From an uncultured Lachnospiraceae bacterium (GTDB taxonomy: Bacteria > Bacillota > Clostridia > Lachnospirales > Lachnospiraceae), in contig CATLGN010000030.1 in NCBI GenBank assembly GCA_949935685.1, positions 1 to 11,056 on the forward strand: a stretch of DNA of 11,056 bases, given 5' to 3'. Position 1 is the stretch's first letter, and each line of letters starts with the position of its first letter. Shown one piece after another: positions 6,845-11,056 of the stretch. A program made the translations under genes and the position numbers. The notes under the pieces were generated by a model. The model saw only the letters and a program-made list of their open reading frames with translations, ran no database searches and was not told where the DNA came from.

Positions 6845-7048
6845 CTACCTGTCAAAACGGAATTGTAGGATAGCTTTGATAAGCTGTGCTTTCAAACGGT
6901 CTTGAATATCGTCGTTGATATGTCCCCGATAGGTAGATAGGTACTTGATATGTCCGGCATAGTGCCGCAATACCGCGTCTATGGCTTCTGGCTCGCCGGC
7001 GACAGCTTTTTCAATAACTTCAAAGGGTATCAGCTTCTTGTTCCTCAT
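6845..7048 (-). CDS. HTH_16-family regulator of conjugative elements (Tn916 Orf8-like, 67 aa)
   Basis: This is a small DNA-binding-type protein of the 'helix-turn-helix, conjugative transposon' family (HTH_16, like Tn916 Orf8). It is found next to a sigma-like partner and linked in Tn916 to control of transfer and excision genes. The typical opening LIPFEVIEKAVAGEPEAIDAVLRHYAGHI is present in residues 6-34, followed by the charged C-terminal helix DRLKAQLIKAILQF. Length is usual. The ATG at 7048 lies inside the end of the sigma-like gene (29-base overlap) with only a poor binding site, so translation is probably coupled. A strong hairpin follows the stop. No excisionase or integrase follows it, although these are common neighbours. 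Confidence 0.85.
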   Translation of the reverse strand: MRNKKLIPFEVIEKAVAGEPEAIDAVLRHYAGHIKYLSTYRGHINDDIQDRLKAQLIKAILQFRFDR

Positions 7049-7478
7049 GTTCTGATTTTAACCATTCCTTTCTCAACTGCTTCAATGCCGCGTGTTTCCA
7101 GTAATTAGCTGTGCTTCTGCTTCGTCCATACTCGTTCCCGACTTCTGTATCAGTGTAACCGAGGAAGAAGTACATCAGCAGGACAACACGCCGTTGTTCC
7201 GGCAATCTGGCTAATGGGTCGGCTAACCGTTTGCTTGCCACAACAATTTTCTGCCCTTTCACAACAAAAACAGTTGGAATGTCGTATTGCTCAAAGTAAT
7301 TATCTGTTGTGAACGGTTCAAAGGGTGTTTCGGACATCAGATAGTCAAGCGATACTTCGTGCTTCTGTTTCCGTCCAAAATCGCGGTATGCGCTGATTGC
7401 CGCATTGCGGAGAACAATTCTGCAAAAAGCGGCAAAGGCGTATTCGATATGCTCCATGAATTGTTCATAATACCTCAT
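7020..7478 (-). CDS. Sigma-70-family-like regulator of conjugative element (152 aa)
   Basis: This protein belongs to the small sigma-70-like group of Tn916/Tn1549-type elements (Tn916 Orf7-like), thought to drive or modulate element transcription. The C-terminal half has a region-4-like helix-turn-helix: RLPEQRRVVLLMYFFLGYTDTEV followed by NEYGRSRSTANYWKHAALKQLRK (about residues 91-137). The N-terminal part (YAFAAFCRIVLRNAAISAYRDFGR) is like the short region-2 remnant of this group. The start at 7478 is chosen because family proteins begin close to the MRYYEQFMEHIEYAF sequence and an AAGGGGGGGGG tract precedes it. The frame stays open 54 codons further upstream, across the G tract, into a structured leader. 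It overlaps the HTH_16 gene downstream by 29 bases. Confidence 0.85.
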   Translation of the reverse strand: MRYYEQFMEHIEYAFAAFCRIVLRNAAISAYRDFGRKQKHEVSLDYLMSETPFEPFTTDNYFEQYDIPTVFVVKGQKIVVASKRLADPLARLPEQRRVVLLMYFFLGYTDTEVGNEYGRSRSTANYWKHAALKQLRKEWLKSEHEEQEADTL

Positions 7479-7524
7479 TTTCTCATCACCCCCCCCCTTT
7501 CTTCCCAGTAGGGGGCTATTACAA

Positions 7525-7561
7525 CAAACGCCCATGCGGGATAAAACCGCGTGAGCGTTTG
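7525..7561 (-). promoter_or_regulatory. Hairpin in the leader of the sigma-like gene
   Basis: On the minus strand CAAACGCTCACGCGG (7547-7561) pairs with CCGCATGGGCGTTTG (7525-7539) over 15 positions, with one G-U and one mismatch. The loop has seven bases. It has no U tract on either strand, so it is more likely a regulatory or recognition structure than a terminator. It ends 46 bases before the sigma-like start codon. Confidence 0.55.
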
Positions 7562-7627
7562 AGTAATACGAATTATTAAGGCATACTAAATGATATGTAT
7601 GTTCATCTTCATAGTCGGAATACTCCG

Positions 7628-7684
7628 CTATGGTAGGCATGATTTTTTTGACAATCTATTATCCATGACACTTATAATCGGCAT
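7628..7684 (-). CDS. Possible 18-codon leader peptide
   Basis: A frame encoding MPIISVMDNRLSKKSCLP starts at ATG 7684-7682. It has the best Shine-Dalgarno sequence of the region, GGGAGG at 7693-7698, with an eight-base gap. The binding site lies in the loop and the start codon in the closing stem of a hairpin, so initiation could be controlled by folding. No similarity is recognised. It may be a regulatory leader frame rather than a functional peptide. Confidence 0.35.
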   Translation of the reverse strand: MPIISVMDNRLSKKSCLP

Positions 7685-7709
7685 GGCGGCAACCTCCCGA
7701 AGCCGCCAT
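7683..7709 (-). promoter_or_regulatory. Shine-Dalgarno-sequestering hairpin
   Basis: On the minus strand ATGGCGGC (7702-7709) pairs exactly with GCCGCCAT (7683-7690), enclosing the eleven-base loop TTCGGGAGGTT. The loop holds GGGAGG, and the AT of the following ATG (7684-7682) is part of the stem. The left arm repeats the GCGGCTT of the preceding terminator hairpin, so the two structures can compete. Confidence 0.6.
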
Positions 7710-7746
7710 AAAAATAAAACAGCGGCTTTATCCAAGCCGCCGCTTT
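7709..7746 (-). terminator. Terminator or attenuator downstream of the ArsR gene
   Basis: On the minus strand AAAGCGGCGGCTT and AAGCCGCTGTTTT form a stem of up to 13 pairs (two G-U) around the five-base loop GGATA. The U-rich tail TTTTATTTTT follows (7719-7710). It is a convincing intrinsic terminator for the ABC transporter operon. Alternative pairing of its second arm with the next GCGGCTT copy (7700-7706) would disrupt it. Confidence 0.75.
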
Positions 7747-7807
7747 AAGCACATAAGAGTATGTCTGCTGTACGACGGCTTTTTTCTTTTGCCGTCGTCC
7801 GGCAGAT

Positions 7808-8086
7808 TTATGTTGAAATTAAATTGCTTAGCCAAAAGGAGATTTCCTCAAATGCCTCCTTGTTCAACCTGTATTTTTTATATCTTCCTAACTTCTCAAC
7901 CGTAACAAGATTGCATTCTTCTAATTTTTGCAAATGATACGATATAGAAGCATGGGAAATGGTAAAATAGCTTGCAATTTCCCCCGCATTAAGCGTATAA
8001 TCCCTTAAAAGCTCAATGATTTTTAGCCTTGTATCATCGGCGAGAGCATGAAATTGTCTGTCTAAGCAATCACAAGCCTTAATCAT
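7808..8086 (-). CDS. ArsR/SmtB-family repressor, SdpR-like (92 aa)
   Basis: This small dimeric winged-helix repressor is the last gene of the transporter operon. The family core is complete: FHALADDTRLKIIELLRDY (about 12-30), helix-turn-helix GEIASYFTISHASISYHLQKLEECNLV (35-61) and a wing GRYKKYRLN. The LADDTR and SISYHLQ wording is closer to SdpR-type autorepressors than to metal sensors. A CDC pair near the N-terminus (residues 5-7) does not match the usual ELCVC metal site in the recognition helix, so metal sensing is not implied. The ATG at 8086 has a poor binding site. A TTG at 8104, which overlaps the permease stop codon, is in frame six codons upstream and would give tight coupling. 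It probably represses a promoter of this cassette. Confidence 0.88.
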   Translation of the reverse strand: MIKACDCLDRQFHALADDTRLKIIELLRDYTLNAGEIASYFTISHASISYHLQKLEECNLVTVEKLGRYKKYRLNKEAFEEISFWLSNLIST

Positions 8087-8100
8087 TTTATATTCACTGT

Positions 8101-8859
8101 TCAAAGTTGCTTTTTGTTGAAAAGCCGAATGGCAATCAGCAATCCGAAAATGGATAAAATGATTGAAATGAAAGCTGGTATTACAAATTCTGCCGGAACA
8201 GCTTCGCCGGAAATCAAATCTACATTTTTTGAGGTTAAAATGAACGGATTGAATTTCGCAATCGGTTCTATCATTCCGAGCAAGGATATTATGGCAACAA
8301 TACCGCCCGTAAAGAGTATGCTTGTGAAAGTCTGTTTGAATATCACACACCCAATCATTAGAATACTCAAATACAGAAAACCGACTATCCAAAGAGAGCC
8401 TGCGGCTAAAACAACATTTGAAAGGTTGCTATCATTCCATAAAAGGGATGTGTAACCGTATGTCGCAGCATATCCAATCCAATAACTAATTGTCATAAGT
8501 GTGGCGGCTACTGTATATTTTGCAAGGATAACAGCTTTACGGGACAGCCCCTTTGTAACCATTAAAACTAAGGTTCCTTTGGAATATTCATTCGACAGAC
8601 AGCTTCCAAACAAAATGATAAATGCGCTGAACCCAACGCCAGAAATGTTCTTGTAAAATTGTTTCCATGCGTCCAAAGCGACTGGTTCAGAGGTCATTTC
8701 CATATCTGCGGCTAAAGCTGATAGAATTTCCGGCGTAAATTTTGCAAGAAATGCGCTCATAATGCTGAAAATCAAAAAGACCGCAAACAAGATAATAAAA
8801 CGATAATTCTTCATATTTTCCGTGAATTCTTTTTTCATAAAAGCAATATATCCATTCAT
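8101..8859 (-). CDS. ABC-2-type transporter permease (252 aa)
   Basis: This is the membrane subunit partnering the ATPase encoded just upstream. About six hydrophobic segments are visible, near residues 21-41, 74-90, 110-133, 148-173, 178-196 and 223-245, which is the ABC-2 permease layout. The cytoplasmic element NEYSKGTLVLMVTKGLSRKAV (90-110) is the typical 'E-x-x-x-G-T' coupling-helix region of this family. The substrate is unknown; related small exporters move peptides, antibiotics or lipids outward. GGAGG lies eight bases before the ATG, which overlaps the ATPase stop by four bases (ATGA). Confidence 0.92.
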   Translation of the reverse strand: MNGYIAFMKKEFTENMKNYRFIILFAVFLIFSIMSAFLAKFTPEILSALAADMEMTSEPVALDAWKQFYKNISGVGFSAFIILFGSCLSNEYSKGTLVLMVTKGLSRKAVILAKYTVAATLMTISYWIGYAATYGYTSLLWNDSNLSNVVLAAGSLWIVGFLYLSILMIGCVIFKQTFTSILFTGGIVAIISLLGMIEPIAKFNPFILTSKNVDLISGEAVPAEFVIPAFISIILSIFGLLIAIRLFNKKQL

Positions 8860-9773
8860 TTCACTACCTCCAAAAACAGACTTTCAAGGGACGGCTCCAT
8901 AAGTTCTATTTTTACGGGGCAAATCCCTGTTTCCGCAAGGACGCGAAACAAGGATTTTTGCACATTTACCATATCTCGGCTATGTAAAATAAGTTCCCTG
9001 TTATTTTCTTCAGAATGAAGTAACAATGGCTCTATGGATTTTTGTTTCTTGAAAAACTGTAAATCTTTATCTGCCGAAAATTCCAAAATCAAGCTGTCAT
9101 GACCATGCAAAGCCTTAATCTCTGCAAGTGTTCCAGTGACAGCGATTTTTCCCTCATTCAAAAAGGCGGCATGGTCGCAAATACGTTCTACATCAGAAAG
9201 GATATGAGTGGAAAATAGCACCGTCGTCGTTCCGCTGATTTTATAGAGAATATCCAAAATCTCTTTTCTTCCTACGGGATCAAGCGCACTTGTCGGTTCA
9301 TCACAAATCAGTAATTTCGGCTGTGTGAGCAATGCCTGTGCAATTCCCAACCGTTGCTTCATACCGCGAGAAAATCCGCCGATTTGCTTTGTTGCACCGT
9401 TTAGACTGACAAGGGAAAGGAGTTCATCACTTCTTTTTGAAATTTCGGATTTTGATAGACCAATGACTTCTCCGCATAGCTTTAGATACTGTATGGGCGT
9501 CATATAGTTGTAAAATTCTGGGACGTCCGGCAAATATCCAATATATTGATTTGTCCTTGTCTGCCCAAAGAAAACCGGCTCATTGCAAACATAGATTTCT
9601 CCGTTGTCGGGTTGTAATAATCCCAATACCATTTTCATGGTCGTTGTTTTGCCAGCTCCATTTTTCCCTATGAAACCAAAGACACTTCCCTCTGGTACAG
9701 ACAGATTAAGAGTGTCAATGATTTTCTGTTTTCCAAAACTTTTAGATAAATTTTGTATTGTGAGGATGTTCAT
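8856..9773 (-). CDS. ABC transporter ATP-binding protein (DrrA/YxlF-like, 305 aa)
   Basis: This is the energy-coupling subunit of an exporter. All nucleotide-binding motifs are intact: Walker A GKNGAGKT (36-43), signature FSRGMKQ (134-140), Walker B LLICDEPTSALD (154-165) and the switch histidine STH (188-190). The sequence IGYLPDVPEFY replaces a classic Q-loop glutamine, as is usual in this drug/peptide-export subgroup. A C-terminal extension of about 80 residues ends with SLESLFLEVVK, typical of DrrA-type ATPases. The start at 9773 has AAGGGGGAG upstream and overlaps the end of the PLDc_N gene by four bases. The frame is open 34 codons further, but that part only shadows the neighbouring gene. 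Confidence 0.95.
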   Translation of the reverse strand: MNILTIQNLSKSFGKQKIIDTLNLSVPEGSVFGFIGKNGAGKTTTMKMVLGLLQPDNGEIYVCNEPVFFGQTRTNQYIGYLPDVPEFYNYMTPIQYLKLCGEVIGLSKSEISKRSDELLSLVSLNGATKQIGGFSRGMKQRLGIAQALLTQPKLLICDEPTSALDPVGRKEILDILYKISGTTTVLFSTHILSDVERICDHAAFLNEGKIAVTGTLAEIKALHGHDSLILEFSADKDLQFFKKQKSIEPLLLHSEENNRELILHSRDMVNVQKSLFRVLAETGICPVKIELMEPSLESLFLEVVK

Positions 9774-9973
9774 TCGTTCTCCCCCTTTCCAAAGACAAAA
9801 TAAACAATCGGTCCAAAGAGCAAGAGGACGACAACAATTACAAGCCACATGGCTCTGTTTCCAAAGCGATAGCATGGGTGTTGCAGAATGTGTCTTACCG
9901 CCGCCACTGCAAGAGCGATGTCTACCAACAGGACGGGAGCCAGCAAAGGCAGAATGTTAAATAAAGTGTTCAA
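9770..9973 (-). CDS. Small PLDc_N-domain membrane protein (YxlE-like, 67 aa), TTG start
   Basis: This two-helix membrane protein belongs to the phospholipase-D N-terminal-domain group, which has no catalytic part. Helix one spans about residues 5-27, helix two about 42-60. The family hallmark GPIVYFVFGK follows NRAMWLVIVVVLLLF. In Bacillus subtilis the same order, PLDc_N protein, ATPase, permease, is found in yxlE-yxlF-yxlG, where YxlE takes part in restraining SigY. Whether this protein has such a role is unknown. The start codon is TTG at 9973, chosen for a perfect AGGAGG seven bases upstream; no suitable ATG exists. It is the first gene of the transporter operon and overlaps the ATPase start by four bases. 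Confidence 0.85.
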   Translation of the reverse strand: MNTLFNILPLLAPVLLVDIALAVAAVRHILQHPCYRFGNRAMWLVIVVVLLLFGPIVYFVFGKGENE

Positions 9974-10004
9974 TGTTTTACCTCCTATGCTTTATCGTTT
10001 TAAT

Positions 10005-10034
10005 AATATTACCATAATGATAATATAAAGTCAA
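10005..10034 (-). promoter_or_regulatory. Promoter and operator of the ABC transporter operon
   Basis: TTGACT (10029-10034) and TAATAT (10006-10011) are separated by 17 bases on the minus strand. Between and over the -10 lies an inverted repeat, in plus orientation TATTACCAT-A-ATGATAATA (10007-10025), with eight of nine arm positions matching. Repressor binding there would block polymerase. The same arrangement occurs before the upstream regulator gene. Confidence 0.75.
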
Positions 10035-10063
10035 TAGAAACCGCCCCACTGATTTGGGACGGT
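10035..10063 (-). terminator. Terminator after the winged-helix regulator gene
   Basis: On the minus strand ACCGTCCC (10056-10063) pairs with GGGGCGGT (10040-10047) over eight positions with one G-U and an eight-base loop. A modest U-rich tail, TTTCTATT, follows. It lies five bases past the regulator stop and right before the -35 box of the transporter operon, so the operon is mainly transcribed from its own promoter. Confidence 0.7.
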
Positions 10064-10067
10064 CATT

Positions 10068-10610
10068 TTATTTGTCTGTATTTTCTGCCGGAGATACGAT
10101 TACACCTATCGTCCGTAATTTACGTTCTGAATTAGGTTTATTGCTTGTTACTGTGTTGATTATTTGAGAAATGCTTGTTACAAGAGAAGTCAATTCATCA
10201 TCAGAGAGATATAGTGGGGAAAGAGAAAATCCCGTCATATCTTTTTTGATATTGATATTTGGAGATTGACAATATTCTTGAAACTGTTTTGCAAATCCAA
10301 AGATATACTGCATGAAATACTGCATATAAAGTTCGCCGGAATTTTCCTCAACCATATTTTCCATATTGCTGTTGATGTCGTATGCCAGTGCGTATGTTTT
10401 TTCTACTGTGCCGCGTACCTGTGTTTCTTCTACCACTTGTAAAATGCCTTCACTCAACATTTTTTTGATGTGCCGGTATAGGGTAGCTTGAGGAATATCG
10501 TTATAAGTATCGGCTAAATGTTTCGCTGTTGTTTCCCCTTTTGAATATATTTCAAGAAGCAATTTACATTTTACCGGATTTGTAATGCAATCCATAAGTT
10601 TATCGGTCAT
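10068..10610 (-). CDS. Winged-helix transcriptional regulator (180 aa)
   Basis: This is a DNA-binding regulator of the HTH_20/ArsR-like winged-helix type with a long effector or dimerisation domain. Residues 6-77 carry the DNA-binding part: ITNPVKCKLLLEIYSKGETTAKHLADTY, recognition helix PQATLYRHIKKMLSEGIL and a wing up to EKTYAL. The rest (residues 83-180) contains a helix rich in aromatic residues (LYMQYFMQYIFGFAKQFQEY) and is not recognised. The start at 10610 has GGAGG nearby; an upstream ATG at 10649 lacks one and lies in the promoter. It has its own promoter and terminator. The shared inverted repeat at its own promoter and at the transporter promoter suggests it controls both. Confidence 0.85.
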   Translation of the reverse strand: MTDKLMDCITNPVKCKLLLEIYSKGETTAKHLADTYNDIPQATLYRHIKKMLSEGILQVVEETQVRGTVEKTYALAYDINSNMENMVEENSGELYMQYFMQYIFGFAKQFQEYCQSPNINIKKDMTGFSLSPLYLSDDELTSLVTSISQIINTVTSNKPNSERKLRTIGVIVSPAENTDK

Positions 10611-10638
10611 CTTTCGCCCTCCTACTTTGATATATGAA

Positions 10639-10668
10639 AATATTATCATTTTGATACTAAAAAGTCAA
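10639..10668 (-). promoter_or_regulatory. Promoter and operator of the winged-helix regulator gene
   Basis: TTGACT (10663-10668), 17 bases, TAATAT (10640-10645) on the minus strand: the same boxes as the transporter promoter. In plus orientation the 18 bases from 10639 (AATATTATCATTTTGATA) match those from 10005 (AATATTACCATAATGATA) at 15 positions, at the same offset from the -10 box. The second half of the inverted repeat is weaker here. Confidence 0.75.
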
Positions 10669-10681
10669 GCGACACTATGAA

Positions 10682-10898
10682 CATACTGTAATTAAATATT
10701 TGAAACATTTTTTCGGTACATGTTTGGCATTTCCGGCGTGTCCTCCGTAGTGGGGAATGAGAAAAATTTTTTCTTAAATTTTTCTAAAATCTTTGGCAAA
10801 ACCGCTATGTCTGGTGTTGTAGGTAGTGAAAGAAAAACTATCACAAAGCGGGCAGAAATGCCGCTTGCAAATGTCTTGTTAGCTAAAGGGGGCTACTT
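10682..10898. other. Candidate oriT region upstream of mobC
   Basis: This 217-base gap between the divergent regulator promoter and mobC has no convincing gene. It contains an 8-bp inverted repeat GGCATTTC (10726-10733) with GAAATGCC (10855-10862), a hairpin AGCGG-CA/TG-CCGCT around GAAA with one bulged G (10847-10865), and an AT-rich block with runs of A and T (10764-10790). The origin of transfer commonly lies directly upstream of mobC in mobilisable and conjugative elements. No nick-site consensus is recognised, so this is mainly a positional inference. Confidence 0.4.
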
Positions 10899-11056
10899 AT
10901 GGAAAACAGGAAACGAAACGTACAAATCATTATCCGGGTAACAGAGGAAAAACGGGCGTTAATTGAGGAAAAAATGCGGCAAATACCAACGCTCAATCTC
11001 TCCGCTTATGCTCGAAAAATACTCATTGACGGGTATATCATCACGCTTGATTTGCA
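10899..11056 (+). CDS. mobC: Relaxosome accessory protein MobC, 3' end beyond window
   Basis: MobC-type proteins bind oriT and help the relaxase open and nick the DNA during conjugative transfer. The first 52 residues are present: MENRKRNVQIIIRVTEEKR, then ALIEEKMRQIP and LSAYARKILIDGYIITLDL. This is the ribbon-helix-helix-like N-terminus characteristic of MobC of Tn1549-type elements; AYARKxLIDGYII is the most telling part. The ATG at 10899 is preceded by AAAGGGGG with a six-base gap. A relaxase gene would be expected directly downstream, outside the window. Confidence 0.9.
   Translation, partial: MENRKRNVQIIIRVTEEKRALIEEKMRQIPTLNLSAYARKILIDGYIITLDL

Larger units (their letters stand above)
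7479..7807 (-). promoter_or_regulatory. Long structured leader between the ArsR gene and the sigma-like gene
   Basis: This 329-base gap contains four inverted repeats, a nine-G tract and two very small open frames on the minus strand. Order on the minus strand: ACGACGGC/GCCGTCGT hairpin (7772-7798), terminator-like hairpin with U tract (7709-7746), hairpin holding a Shine-Dalgarno sequence in its loop (7683-7709), an 18-codon frame (7628-7684), an eight-codon frame (7586-7612), a further hairpin (7525-7561), then CCCCC that could pair with the G-rich binding site of the sigma-like gene. I found no convincing -35/-10 pair, so the promoter is unknown. Confidence 0.55.

Noticed and set aside
7479..7640. 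54-codon N-terminal extension of the sigma-like protein
   Set aside because: No binding site before the ATG at 7640, unlike family N-termini, and it runs through hairpins and the G tract. Kept only as a note under the G-tract finding.
7772..7798. Third hairpin ACGACGGC/GCCGTCGT as terminator of the ArsR gene
   Set aside because: Neither strand has a U tract after the stem. The next hairpin at 7709-7746 has one and is the better terminator.
10720..10941. 73-codon plus-strand frame upstream of mobC
   Set aside because: No ribosome binding site. It overlaps the mobC start in another frame and covers the repeats of the candidate oriT.

Overview
The window joins a piece of chromosome (about 1-6060) to one side of an integrated mobile element (about 6060-11056). 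It looks like a gut-type Clostridia (Firmicutes), probably Lachnospiraceae-like. This is inferred from the acetoacetyl-CoA thiolase of butyrate-type metabolism, the AGGAGG ribosome binding sites, the Gram-positive lipoprotein and LysM envelope genes, and the Tn916/Tn1549-type conjugative-element genes. The chromosomal genes look moderately GC-rich. The mobile half is visibly more AT-rich, most of all around the transporter cassette.

Chromosome, left to right. On the minus strand lie a thiolase (cut by the window edge), a 113-aa membrane-anchored protein of unknown role, a 181-aa lipoprotein, and an M23 zinc peptidase with a membrane anchor. Divergent from the peptidase is a plus-strand operon of three genes: an inositol-monophosphatase-family phosphatase, a secreted DUF3298-like protein, and a secreted LysM protein whose start overlaps the preceding gene. 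A good promoter (TTGTCG-17-TATAAT) precedes the phosphatase. A clear terminator separates the lipoprotein from the 113-aa gene, and a perfect 21-bp palindrome lies just upstream of the lipoprotein.

Mobile element. The first ~780 bases after the LysM gene carry no intact gene. They hold a decayed tail of what looks like a conjugative-element replication initiator (five 15-bp repeats, two compensating frameshifts), three copies of a TGTTACGCARTAG motif and two strong hairpins. Then, all on the minus strand, come a Tn916 Orf8-like HTH_16 protein and a sigma-70-like regulator that overlap each other, preceded by a long structured leader. Upstream of that is a compact cassette: a winged-helix regulator with its own promoter and terminator, then a four-gene operon encoding a PLDc_N small membrane protein, an ABC ATPase, an ABC-2 permease and an ArsR/SdpR-type repressor. 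At the right edge a plus-strand mobC begins, preceded by a candidate oriT region.

How the parts fit. The sigma/HTH_16 pair and mobC are typical conjugation regulation and mobilisation genes. The ABC cassette looks like cargo, of the kind linked to peptide export or self-immunity; its PLDc_N-ATPase-permease order recalls Bacillus yxlE-yxlF-yxlG. The two cassette promoters are nearly identical (TTGACT-17-TAATAT) and share an inverted-repeat operator at the same offset from the -10 box, so regulator and transporter are probably controlled together. The most interesting non-coding object is the leader between the ArsR gene and the sigma gene: a terminator hairpin and a Shine-Dalgarno-sequestering hairpin share interchangeable arms.
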